DNA of 6,585 nt from Candidatus Methanosuratincola sp. (GCA_029907755.1 JARYLH010000077.1:1-6585); one strand, 5' to 3'. Counted from the first letter of the stretch, positions 1-5,800 are shown. Notes: generated by a model not told the origin, from the letters alone. Numbers and translations are program-made.

Positions 1-1152
1 CGTCTTGATCTCGTCGAACGGCACCTCCGGCCCGACCTCTACGTGTACCTCCACGTGGTCCATGCTCCCCCGCTTCGAGAGCACCACTTGATAGTGCGGA
101 GCCACGCCCGGGATGCTCGCGAGCACCTGCTCGATCTGGCTCGGGAAGACGCATATCCCCCTTATCTTCAGCATGTCGTCGGTCCTGCCCAGTATCTTCT
201 TTATCCTCGCATGCGCTATCCCGCACCCGCAGACCTCGTCGTCGAGTATCGTTATGTCGCGCGTCCGGTACCTGAGTAGGGGCATCCCCTCTTTCTCGAG
301 CGTTGTGACTGCCATCTCCCCCTTCTCCCCTGGCTCAAGTACTTCGCCCGTGTTGGGATCGATTATCTCCACGAAGTAATGGTCCTCCCAGACGTGCAGC
401 CCGTTCTTCTTCCTGCACTCTATTGCCACGCCCGGACCGTTGAGCTCAGACATCCCGTAAATGTCATGCGCGGACTGCATGAACTCCTCCTCCAGGACTT
501 TCCTAGTGCTCTCTGACCAAGGCTCTGCCCCCAATACGCCGACCCTCAGCCTAAGGTCTTTCTTCGGGTCAATGCCCTCCTCCTTCGCGCTCTCCGAGAG
601 GAAAAGGGCATACGACGGGGTGCACGCCAGCACCGTCGTGCCTAGGTCTTTCATCAGCTTGAGTTGCCTCTTGGTGTTGCCGGTGCTCGCGGGTATTACC
701 TTCGCCCCTAACCGCTCAGCCCCGTAGTGGAGACCGAGCCCTCCGGTGAAGAGACCATAGCCGTAGGCCACCTGCACGACATCATCGCTCGTGACACCGC
801 AGACCTCAAGGCACCTCTTGTTCAGTTCAGCCCATGCCTCTATGTCTTTCCTAGTGTATGCCACTACCGTCGGGTTGCCCGTGGTCCCTGAAGAGGCATG
901 CATCCTTACGATTTTGGACTTTTCGACAGATATCAGACCGAGCGGGTAGTTGTCCCGCAGGTCGGTTTTGGTCGTGAACGGGATCTTCTTGAGGTCCTCG
1001 GGCCGGAAGTTTGTGATGTCGATCCCGGCCTCCTTCAGCCTCCGCCTGTAGAAAGGCGAGTTCTCATAGACTCTGGTAACGACTTCTCTGAGCTTTCTAG
1101 CTTGCAGTTCCTTGATCTCTTTTCTACTCATCGAATACGCTAGGGTGGACAT
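1..1152 (-). CDS. paaK: Phenylacetate-CoA ligase, C-terminus cut off by window edge
   Basis: AMP-forming arylacetate-CoA ligase that activates phenylacetate (or a related aryl acid) to its CoA thioester in the cytoplasm. I translated 384 codons without a stop; the family is about 430 residues, so roughly 50 are missing at the window edge. Visible motifs in order: the phosphate-binding loop SSGTTGNP (87-94), YGMSEL (232-237), an EC..GLHVWEDHYFVEIIDP block (245-266), MPLLRYRTRD (290-299), a CGCG cysteine pair (308-311), GRTDDMLKIRG (322-332) and FPSQIE (336-341), all typical of PaaK. I chose the ATG at 1152 because a TATA-like box lies about 36 bases upstream; an in-frame ATG at 1131 is an alternative, and neither has a clear Shine-Dalgarno sequence. 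In archaea PaaK often works with indolepyruvate ferredoxin oxidoreductase in amino-acid fermentation, but no such partner is visible here. The exact aryl substrate cannot be read from the sequence. Confidence 0.95.
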   Translation of the reverse strand, partial: MSTLAYSMSRKEIKELQARKLREVVTRVYENSPFYRRRLKEAGIDITNFRPEDLKKIPFTTKTDLRDNYPLGLISVEKSKIVRMHASSGTTGNPTVVAYTRKDIEAWAELNKRCLEVCGVTSDDVVQVAYGYGLFTGGLGLHYGAERLGAKVIPASTGNTKRQLKLMKDLGTTVLACTPSYALFLSESAKEEGIDPKKDLRLRVGVLGAEPWSESTRKVLEEEFMQSAHDIYGMSELNGPGVAIECRKKNGLHVWEDHYFVEIIDPNTGEVLEPGEKGEMAVTTLEKEGMPLLRYRTRDITILDDEVCGCGIAHARIKKILGRTDDMLKIRGICVFPSQIEQVLASIPGVAPHYQVVLSKRGSMDHVEVHVEVGPEVPFDEIKT

Positions 1153-1184
1153 ACTGGTCAGCGGAGATTATGGTGAGTGCACCG

Positions 1185-1192
1185 ATTTTATT
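1185..1192 (-). promoter_or_regulatory. Candidate TATA box of paaK
   Basis: On the minus strand the sequence AATAAAAT sits centred about 36 bases ahead of the ATG at 1152. An archaeal TATA box starts transcription about 25 bases downstream, near 1162, which would leave a leader of about 10 bases. The same spacing is seen for the divergent gene on the other side and for the gene at 5986. Confidence 0.5.
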
Positions 1193-1231
1193 CCTTTTGG
1201 CTAAGAATTCTCGACCACCGCTTGCCCTACA

Positions 1232-1239
1232 TTAAAATA
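1232..1239 (+). promoter_or_regulatory. Candidate TATA box of the radical SAM gene
   Basis: TTAAAATA is centred about 37 bases ahead of the TTG start at 1272, predicting transcription from about 1260, just before the G-run that serves as the ribosome binding site. Together with the paaK box it makes the 119-base gap a back-to-back divergent promoter region. No palindromic operator is obvious between the two boxes. Confidence 0.5.
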
Positions 1240-1271
1240 CCATGTTGTTTTAGATTATCAGGGGGGTTTGA

Positions 1272-2648
1272 TTGAAGGTTGCCCTTGTCAATCCTCCTGT
1301 GCGCCAGAGTTTCGAAATCCAGTCAGCGCTGGGCTTGAACGCGCCGCCCTTGGGGCTGGCTTACATTGGTGCCGTCCTCGAAAGGGACGGCTATGATGTG
1401 ACCATAATTGATGCACCGATCTCCTGTGATTCACAAGAGGACGGGATTAAAAAGTTACAGTCGATGGAGCCAAATGTGATAGGAGTCACATCAACAACTC
1501 CTAGTATAGGCGATGCTGTGAGTTTAATCACAAAAATCAAACAAAAGATGCCAGATTCAGTTACAGTGCTTGGAGGATGTCACATCACGTTCCTGCCCGA
1601 GGAGACAATGGGCACGTGCCCCGCGATCGATATCGGGGTGATCGGGGAGGGGGAAGCCACCATGCTGGAGCTCGTGCATTCGATCGAGGGCGGGCGACCG
1701 CTAGATGCAGTTGACGGGATAGCCGTCAGGGACGGAGGTAAGATCAGGAGAACCCGCCCGCGCCGTCTTATCGAGGACCTTGACAGGCTCCCGTTCCCAG
1801 CGAGGCACCTGTTGCCGATGGAGAAGTACACCGCGCTTGGGGAAAGGACGCCCATAGGAAATGTGATCACGAGCAGGGGGTGCCCATTCCGGTGCATATT
1901 CTGCGCCTCATCGAGGCTCTATGGCAACACCTTCCGCGCGAGGAGCGCCGAGAATGTGCTCGAGGAGGTCAGCGAATTGGTGGATAAGTACAGGATAAAT
2001 TTCATTGAATTTGTAGACGACACATTCACAATAAATAAAAAGCGGTCTTTCAGATTGGCAGAGCTGCTCCGGAAACTCGACGTTTCCTGGGCTTTCGGTT
2101 CGAGGGTGGACACTGTCTCAAGCGAACTCCTTCAGGCGTTCAGGCGAGCTGGGGCGCTGATGTTCTACATGGGTATCGAATCCGCCTCGGATAGGGTCTT
2201 GCGCTTGCTGAGGAAGGGGATATCGCTGGAGCAGATCAGGTCTGCCATTTCCTCCGCCAAGAAAGCGGGGCTGGAGACCGCCGGCTCATTCATAATCGGG
2301 ACTCCGGGCGAGAGCAAAGAGGAGGCAATGGCGAGTATCGAATTCGCGATTAGATCGGGCATTGACTACGCCCAGTTCACGGCAATGACCCCGTACCCTG
2401 GCACTGAGGTTTACGAATTTGCGAAGGCGAACAGGCTCCTGGAGACCGAAGACTGGTCGAAATACACCACGATAAAGCCAGTCATGCGGACCTTCGAGAT
2501 GACTGCGGAGGAGATTCGCTCGCTCGTCTCGACTGCTTACAGGAAATTCTACCTGCGGCCAAAGTTCTTGGTCATGCAAGTCGCCAAGAGGCGGATCCTC
2601 ATGCTGAAGCCGATCCTAAAGCGGTATCTGGCGAAGAGGAGGGGCTAA
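1272..2648 (+). CDS. B12-binding-domain radical SAM protein, substrate unknown
   Basis: Radical SAM enzyme with an N-terminal cobalamin-binding-type domain, 458 residues. Residues 1-140 have the Rossmann-like pattern of the B12-binding family: MKVALVNPP at the start, the APPLGLAYIGAVLE stretch (24-37), GGCHITFLPEE (101-111) and GEGE (125-128). The linker motif LPFPARHLLP (173-182) leads into the radical SAM core, whose [4Fe-4S] cluster ligands are C204, C208 and C211 (CxxxCxxC). Later family marks are FVDDTFT (247-253), MGIES (300-304) and the PYPGTEVY region (374-381). The DxHxxG cobalamin signature is absent, as is usual for this branch. The start is TTG, preceded by a G-run (1261-1266) acting as Shine-Dalgarno; no ATG is near. 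The last 30 residues are basic and hydrophobic, so membrane contact is possible. The family includes C-methylases, cyclases and lipid-modifying enzymes, and I see nothing that picks one. It stands alone: its right neighbours converge on it. Confidence 0.9.
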   Translation: MKVALVNPPVRQSFEIQSALGLNAPPLGLAYIGAVLERDGYDVTIIDAPISCDSQEDGIKKLQSMEPNVIGVTSTTPSIGDAVSLITKIKQKMPDSVTVLGGCHITFLPEETMGTCPAIDIGVIGEGEATMLELVHSIEGGRPLDAVDGIAVRDGGKIRRTRPRRLIEDLDRLPFPARHLLPMEKYTALGERTPIGNVITSRGCPFRCIFCASSRLYGNTFRARSAENVLEEVSELVDKYRINFIEFVDDTFTINKKRSFRLAELLRKLDVSWAFGSRVDTVSSELLQAFRRAGALMFYMGIESASDRVLRLLRKGISLEQIRSAISSAKKAGLETAGSFIIGTPGESKEEAMASIEFAIRSGIDYAQFTAMTPYPGTEVYEFAKANRLLETEDWSKYTTIKPVMRTFEMTAEEIRSLVSTAYRKFYLRPKFLVMQVAKRRILMLKPILKRYLAKRRG

Positions 2649-2665
2649 CAAGCAACACTACGGAA

Positions 2666-2680
2666 AAGCTCGAGTAGCTT
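2666..2680. other. Small hairpin in the gap between convergent genes
   Basis: AAGCT and AGCTT flank a five-base loop in the 45-base gap between the radical SAM stop and the convergent recombinase stop. It could help end transcription from either side, but there is no following T-run on either strand, so terminator function is weakly supported. Confidence 0.2.
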
Positions 2681-2693
2681 AGGGACCACTCCA

Positions 2694-3239
2694 TCATCCG
2701 CCAATCGATTTGATCAGCTCTTCCTTCAGGCTTTTCTGCAAGCTCTGCTGGTAAGCACTGACCACCTTTGACGATTTCTGGCCCAAGATCTTCCTGCACA
2801 TCGAGGGATCCCGCACAGTCTCAAGCAGCCGGATCGCGAACGCGTGCCTCCAGCCTGCAACCCTGAGCCGCCTCCCGAGGATCATCTCTGTGTATTTGTG
2901 GTTGATGTTGAGAGCTTGGCGGCGGCCCATCTCAAAGATCCTTTCCTCGCTCTTCTTGTCCTTAGCATAGTCTTTCAGGTACGGAAGTATTGAGGGCATT
3001 ATCAGGACTTCGCGCACCTCCCCTGCCGACCCGACACGGATGACCCCCTGCTGAAAGTCGATGTCCCTCTTCCTTATCGTGAGCAGCTCGGATGTCTTCA
3101 GCCCTGTCGTCGGATAGAGGCTCATCAGGACGAAGTCCCTGAGGCTTACCTCCCTCTTCCTATACATGGCCCTTATCCTGTCCAGGAACTCCCCCACTTC
3201 CGACCATGTTGGGACATCGTCAAGTTTCAGCTTCACCAT
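2694..3239 (-). CDS. Degenerate catalytic-domain-only tyrosine recombinase paralogue
   Basis: A 181-residue relative of the tyrosine recombinase encoded just upstream, similar over its whole length (about 40% identity by eye) and likewise lacking the N-terminal core-binding domain. Aligned with the upstream protein, most catalytic positions are changed: the first Arg is K48 (TGLKTSELL), the beta-hairpin Lys is missing, the His of HxxR is A128, and the third-box His is Q154. R131 and the nucleophile-position Y163 remain, nine residues after Q154 as expected. The reading frame is intact and the fold-defining residues are kept, so this is not ordinary decay. Family knowledge says such a protein should not cleave and rejoin DNA alone. 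It might bind DNA, or pair with and regulate the intact recombinase. The ATG start lies 25 bases after the upstream stop, so the two are probably co-transcribed. The gene is convergent with the radical SAM gene. Inactive enzyme status is inferred from alignment only. Confidence 0.85.
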   Translation of the reverse strand: MVKLKLDDVPTWSEVGEFLDRIRAMYRKREVSLRDFVLMSLYPTTGLKTSELLTIRKRDIDFQQGVIRVGSAGEVREVLIMPSILPYLKDYAKDKKSEERIFEMGRRQALNINHKYTEMILGRRLRVAGWRHAFAIRLLETVRDPSMCRKILGQKSSKVVSAYQQSLQKSLKEELIKSIGG

Positions 3240-3264
3240 TTTTGATTACCGTCATAATTTTTTG

Positions 3265-3828
3265 TTAGTTTATCTTTATCGCGTCTGAAACCTCTTTCAT
3301 CCGATCGCCTATCGTGAAGTCCAGATAAATCTTCACGGTCTCCAACCTTGAGTGTCCGATTAGCCTCCTGCAGAGTTCGATGTCCCTGGTCTTCTCGAGG
3401 ATTCGTATTGCGTAGGCGTGGCGCAGGGCATGGCTCCTAATGCGCCTGCCCAAAAACCTCTGTGTGTACCTGTGGGTTATGTTGAGGACCTGGCGCCTGC
3501 TCAGGTCGAATACCCTCTCGCCTTGGACCTCCTTAAAGTACTCCTTCACGTATGCCCTCAGGTCTTGGCTGAGGATCGTCTGCCGTGCGAACTCCTCCCT
3601 CTTCTTGAGCTGGGTTATTGTGATGATGTTCGTCCCGAAGTCAAAGTCGGACTTCTTGAGAAGCAGGAGTTCAGACGTCCTTATCCCGGTCGTGGCCAGC
3701 AGCCCGACGATGCAGAGGTCCCTGAGCGGGGCTTCCCCCTGCCTGTATGCCTTGATCATCGAGCTGACGAGGAGCTCCACCTCTCTCCAGGACGGGACGT
3801 CCCTCAGCTCCAGCCTCTGCTTGGGCAC
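3265..3828 (-). CDS. Minimal tyrosine recombinase with complete active site (XerA/phage-integrase superfamily)
   Basis: Site-specific recombinase of 187 residues that would cut and rejoin DNA through a tyrosine-phosphate link. The active-site set is complete: R50 in TTGIRTSELL, a beta-hairpin lysine at 75 or 76 (QLKKRE), H133 and R136 in HALRHAYAIRIL, H159 in LIGHS, and Y168 nine residues later. Usual members are about 280-400 residues because of an N-terminal SAM-like core-binding domain; that domain is absent here, and homology to the catalytic domain begins within the first 15 residues. This compact form recalls the enterobacterial FimB and FimE invertases, also about 200 residues and encoded side by side, though I claim no close kinship. 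The GTG start is supported by AGGGGAT (3834-3840) seven bases upstream; nearby ATGs are out of frame. A TATA-like box at 3867-3874 suggests its own promoter, 52 bases after the NTPase gene. It could be a chromosomal resolvase, an invertase, or a mobile-element remnant. Confidence 0.92.
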   Translation of the reverse strand: MPKQRLELRDVPSWREVELLVSSMIKAYRQGEAPLRDLCIVGLLATTGIRTSELLLLKKSDFDFGTNIITITQLKKREEFARQTILSQDLRAYVKEYFKEVQGERVFDLSRRQVLNITHRYTQRFLGRRIRSHALRHAYAIRILEKTRDIELCRRLIGHSRLETVKIYLDFTIGDRMKEVSDAIKIN

Positions 3829-3866
3829 GCATGATCCCCTGTTTCCATAATATGTCGGCTCGGAGG

Positions 3867-3874
3867 GTATAAAA
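3867..3874 (-). promoter_or_regulatory. Candidate TATA box of the recombinase pair
   Basis: TTTTATAC on the minus strand lies about 43 bases ahead of the GTG start at 3828, predicting initiation near 3845 and a leader just long enough to carry the AGGGGAT ribosome binding site. It would let the recombinases be expressed apart from the thiamine-controlled genes upstream. Read-through from those genes remains possible because no terminator is visible. Confidence 0.4.
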
Positions 3875-3879
3875 TCTTT

Positions 3880-4437
3880 TCAAAGATCTACGACAATATC
3901 GAACAAACCGATCAGCTTTCCAAGCAGCAGCCTTTCCTTCTCGTTTATTCCGGATCCCTTATCGTCGAAGAAATCCCCCCAATAAGCAGCCCCCACAAAG
4001 GTCTTCGCTAGGGTTATGGCTTCCCCAAGCAGCTCTGCTTTACCGCACTGGAGATAAATCGTCAGGTCGTTCACAAAAAGCACTGGGGTAGGCGATGCGA
4101 TGTACTGTGCTAAACATGGCTCGAGCGCGCTAGCGTTCCGCATTGCCAGCCGTACCACTTCTTCTGCGGTAGCCCCTTCGAGGCGGGGTGCGACTACCCG
4201 CTCCGGTGCGATGTACCGTGCGACCGGCAAAGCAGGGATGACAAGCTGACCGCCAACCTTTCTTTCCCCCACGGATCTCTCTCCAGGGGCCATATCGATA
4301 ACTGTTATCGAGCCGGCACCTTCTGACTCGGCAGCCTCAGATAGAAGGCGGCTGAGCAGGCGGGTCTTCCCCTTTCCGACGTCCCCGCGTATCAGCGTCT
4401 TCTTGCCCCTGATCGCCGCATAGCTAATTCCCTTCAA
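3880..4437 (-). CDS. Small P-loop NTPase overlapping thiW, not a standard ABC ATPase
   Basis: Unrecognised 185-residue P-loop protein. A Walker A motif GDVGKGKT spans residues 18-25 after a strand KKTLIR, and a likely Walker B strand PVLFVND (118-124) ends in ND rather than DE. A strand with VIDMAPGE (46-53) and a glycine pair (VGGQL, 61-65) follow Walker A. There is no LSGGQ signature, Q-loop or H-switch, and the length is well below the roughly 270 residues of an EcfA subunit, so it is not the usual energy-coupling ATPase. The TTG start at 4437 is well supported by AGGAGG (4445-4450) seven bases upstream; the gene overlaps the end of thiW by 14 bases. That overlap predicts translational coupling and TPP control through the shared transcript. 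A role in thiamine-precursor uptake or processing is inferred from position only. The fold resembles RecA/KaiC-like or other ASCE NTPases, but I cannot place it. Confidence 0.75.
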   Translation of the reverse strand: MKGISYAAIRGKKTLIRGDVGKGKTRLLSRLLSEAAESEGAGSITVIDMAPGERSVGERKVGGQLVIPALPVARYIAPERVVAPRLEGATAEEVVRLAMRNASALEPCLAQYIASPTPVLFVNDLTIYLQCGKAELLGEAITLAKTFVGAAYWGDFFDDKGSGINEKERLLLGKLIGLFDIVVDL

Positions 4438-5005
4438 TTATGCGCCTCCTCTTCAGAGCCAAGACTACGAGAAAGCCCATGAAAGCCCCGGGGATGCTGC
4501 TAATGAGGAAAAAGATTGTGAACAGCTGCCACTGGGCGGTCAGCCCGAGAAATGGCTGCAGCGGAGCCGCGCCTATGGCTGGAGCGACCAGGAAGGCGCT
4601 CAGCAATGCCCCGAGCGCTGTCCCCAACGGCTCTGTAAGACCAGCCACCTCTTTGCGCACGAAATACTTGTACACTAGACCCACCACCACTGCGCCCGGA
4701 ATGCCCCCTGGTATCGCAAAAAAAGTCCCCGTTCCTATTCCTATTCTCATTATCCCGATCAGACCTGCGACGACACCCGCGTTCAGCGGACCGAGCAACA
4801 TCCCTGCGACTACGTTTATCATGTGTTGGAAAGGGAAGACCTTTGTTGGTCCTACGGGGAAAGCTCCGGGAAAAATCGATAATGAAACACCGAGTGCGAC
4901 AAATATCGATGAAAGGACTAACTGGTAAGTGGGTGTTTTTAAATGTATTATTTTCTTATTGTTGTAATTAGATCCGTTTTCAAGATTGTGCCTCTTTGAC
5001 ACCAA
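4424..5005 (-). CDS. thiW: ThiW-type S-component of an ECF transporter for a thiamine precursor
   Basis: Integral membrane substrate-binding subunit of 193 residues; ThiW is thought to bind hydroxyethylthiazole or a related thiamine precursor and to work with ECF ATPase and T subunits. The diagnostic block FPVGPTKVFPFQHMINVVAG (49-68) is followed by the glycine-rich GIGTGTFFAIPGGIPGA (89-105), both hallmark ThiW segments. I see about five or six membrane spans: near 27-45, 62-85, 95-113, 126-145 and 160-184. The C-terminus is basic (KRRR). Conserved sequence starts near residue 23, so the 22-residue polar front, rich in Asn and Lys, is an extension. Only TTG (5005) and GTG (5002) are usable starts; GGAGGG at 5015-5020 sits 9 and 12 bases ahead, favouring TTG. 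The TPP riboswitch directly upstream confirms the thiamine link. Its stop overlaps the next gene by 14 bases. No EcfA or EcfT gene is in the window. Confidence 0.93.
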   Translation of the reverse strand: MVSKRHNLENGSNYNNKKIIHLKTPTYQLVLSSIFVALGVSLSIFPGAFPVGPTKVFPFQHMINVVAGMLLGPLNAGVVAGLIGIMRIGIGTGTFFAIPGGIPGAVVVGLVYKYFVRKEVAGLTEPLGTALGALLSAFLVAPAIGAAPLQPFLGLTAQWQLFTIFFLISSIPGAFMGFLVVLALKRRRIIEGN

Positions 5006-5009
5006 ACGA

Positions 5010-5104
5010 CATATCCCTCCGCTGGCATTGCCCAGATCAGGTTCAAAGGGTCGGCGACGGATTCAGTCACCCTCTCAGCCCCTTTCCAGGAGCTCCCCTT
5101 TCCG
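5010..5104 (-). promoter_or_regulatory. TPP riboswitch (THI-box aptamer) controlling thiW
   Basis: Canonical thiamine pyrophosphate aptamer read on the minus strand. In order it shows AAGGGGAGC (P2 5' side), GGCTGAGAG (the pyrimidine-sensor T-loop), a variable stem-loop, ACCCTTTGAACCTGATCTGG, CAATGCCAGCG and GGAGGGA, matching the conserved core almost base for base. The extra stem between CTGAGAG and ACCC can form GTGAC/GTCGC pairs. A TATA box at 5124-5133 predicts transcription from about 5103, so the RNA would start with the aptamer itself. No separate expression platform fits: the start codon follows the aptamer by only a few bases, and the GGAGGG at 5015-5020, part of the conserved 3' region, is also the best Shine-Dalgarno sequence for thiW. 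TPP binding would then block translation directly. The aptamer identity is near certain; the mechanism is inferred. Confidence 0.96.
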
Positions 5105-5123
5105 CACTCCCAACTTCCAGTCG

Positions 5124-5133
5124 GGTTTATAAG
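5124..5133 (-). promoter_or_regulatory. Candidate TATA box of the thiW transcript
   Basis: CTTATAAAC on the minus strand lies about 25 bases ahead of the 5' edge of the TPP aptamer, the distance expected for an archaeal start site at the first aptamer base. A second CTTATAA copy occurs at about 5150-5156; it would give a leader about 23 bases longer. Confidence 0.55.
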
Positions 5134-5355
5134 TATTCCCATTACTTGCTTATAAGAATAGCAAACAAATTTTATTTTAATAGTTAAAATACTTTTAAAT
5201 TAAAAATAAAAATTTTCAATTTTAGATTTTTTGTCGAACTTATTGTTACGATTAAGAATATTTTACTTTAATAGTCTTTTGCGTTCTGATTAGCATTACC
5301 GCTTAACAAATCAGCAGATATCAAAATCCTCTCCAAAAATAAAAATATTCCATAG

Positions 5356-5364
5356 TTTAAAAAA
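5356..5364 (+). promoter_or_regulatory. Possible TATA box before the 5396 reading frame
   Basis: TTTAAAAAA is centred 36 bases ahead of the ATG at 5396, the same distance as for the genes at 1152, 1272 and 5986. Predicted initiation near 5385 coincides with the change from AT-rich to GC-richer sequence. Many TATA-like words occur by chance in this region, so the match is only suggestive. Confidence 0.3.
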
Positions 5365-5395
5365 CAAAGCAAAAAAATTAATCAGAATTGGACGG

Positions 5396-5719
5396 ATGCC
5401 GCCCACCATCAAATTGCGCACTCCGAGTGAAAGACAATATTTCCTACATCTCAGAAAGCTCAGCGCCCAAGTCCGAAAGGATCGGAAGGATTGGGTGGAA
5501 TGTGGATGTAGCATTAAATGCCCCTGTGGTACAAGTCATCAAAAAGGAGGCGGGAATGCAACAGCTCTTCGCGTGGGACCATCGTTTCTTATCATTTCCC
5601 AATCTCACCTAGAATGGGAAATGGTGCGACGGTGGGATTTGCAAAAATTTTTCCTTTTGATTTCTTATTATGGAAAGATTGGGAAACAAAAAATTATTCC
5701 TGGTGTTTGGGGCCTCTGA
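5396..5719 (+). CDS. Doubtful small protein of 107 residues
   Basis: An ATG-started frame in the GC-richer island. The first half is charged and basic (RTPSERQYFLHLRKL, then VRKDRKDW) and is followed by two closely spaced cysteine pairs, CGC (39-41, approximately) and CPC about four residues later, which could bind metal. The second half is hydrophobic and aromatic. I recognise no family. For it: a TATA-like box at the usual spacing and an uninterrupted frame in AT-rich surroundings. Against it: codon choice (CGA, AGA, CAA) is unlike the AGG-rich neighbours, the other two plus-strand frames are also open for 60-90 codons here, the Shine-Dalgarno sequence is poor, and strong hairpins lie inside. 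It may instead be a decayed gene or an RNA gene. Confidence 0.25.
   Translation: MPPTIKLRTPSERQYFLHLRKLSAQVRKDRKDWVECGCSIKCPCGTSHQKGGGNATALRVGPSFLIISQSHLEWEMVRRWDLQKFFLLISYYGKIGKQKIIPGVWGL
5444..5511 (+). other. Nested hairpin, possible structured RNA element
   Basis: Three co-linear helices fit inside one another: CTACATC (5444-5450) with GATGTAG (5505-5511), seven perfect pairs; CGCCCAA (5464-5470) with TTGGGTG (5491-5497), seven pairs including one G-U; and TCCGA (5472-5476) with TCGGA (5482-5486), closing a five-base AAGGA loop. The inner two are separated by an uneven internal loop, G opposite AGGA. Small hairpins flank it (CACT/AGTG at 5419-5429 and GCAT/ATGC at 5511-5521). The structure is symmetrical between strands, and I call plus because of the upstream TATA-like box and downstream T-tract. 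It matches no RNA family I know. Confidence 0.35.
5593..5623. repeat. Nine-base perfect inverted repeat with 13-base spacer
   Basis: CATTTCCCA (5593-5601) and TGGGAAATG (5615-5623) are perfect reverse complements. The left arm has a second partner: TTTCCCAATCT (5595-5605) is the exact reverse complement of AGATTGGGAAA at 5676-5686. The two pairings exclude each other. The layout could be a hairpin, a protein-binding site or a recombination site; nothing decides between these. Confidence 0.5.
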
Positions 5720-5800
5720 GAAACGGTCTGCAGGATTGCCCTGGGATTTTTGTTCCAAATTTATTAGGAGTTTTAAGCTAAAGTTGTATACGCGGTCAAG

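Noticed and set aside
43..1143. Plus-strand open frames across the left end
   Set aside because: All are shadows of paaK, whose motifs are unmistakable on the minus strand.
1580..2579. Several minus-strand open frames of 64-105 codons inside the radical SAM gene
   Set aside because: They are antisense shadows of a well-supported gene and none resembles a protein family.
3804..3848. Fourteen-codon frame from an ATG overlapping the recombinase start
   Set aside because: It is out of frame with the recombinase, has no ribosome binding site of its own, and the GTG at 3828 has a good one. A leader peptide is possible but unsupported.
3418..3850. Two plus-strand open frames of about 137 codons across the intact recombinase gene
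   Set aside because: They lie antisense to a recombinase with a full catalytic motif set and have no family features.
3841..3860. CATAATATG before the intact recombinase as a dif-like site
   Set aside because: The palindrome is only nine bases and lacks two 11-base arms around a 6-base centre; it more likely reflects the AT-rich promoter.
4440..4928. Plus-strand frame of 162 codons across thiW
   Set aside because: Antisense shadow; the minus strand carries the conserved ThiW block and the riboswitch directs transcription that way.
4980..5012. Ten-codon frame starting at an ATG just after the TPP aptamer and overlapping thiW
   Set aside because: The ATG is only two bases from GGAGGG-A, too close for normal initiation, and the frame ends at once.
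5107..5125. CTTCCAGT resembling part of an origin recognition box next to the AT-rich spacer
   Set aside because: Only a few bases match, there are no repeats of it in inverted pairs, and no orc1/cdc6 gene is in the window.
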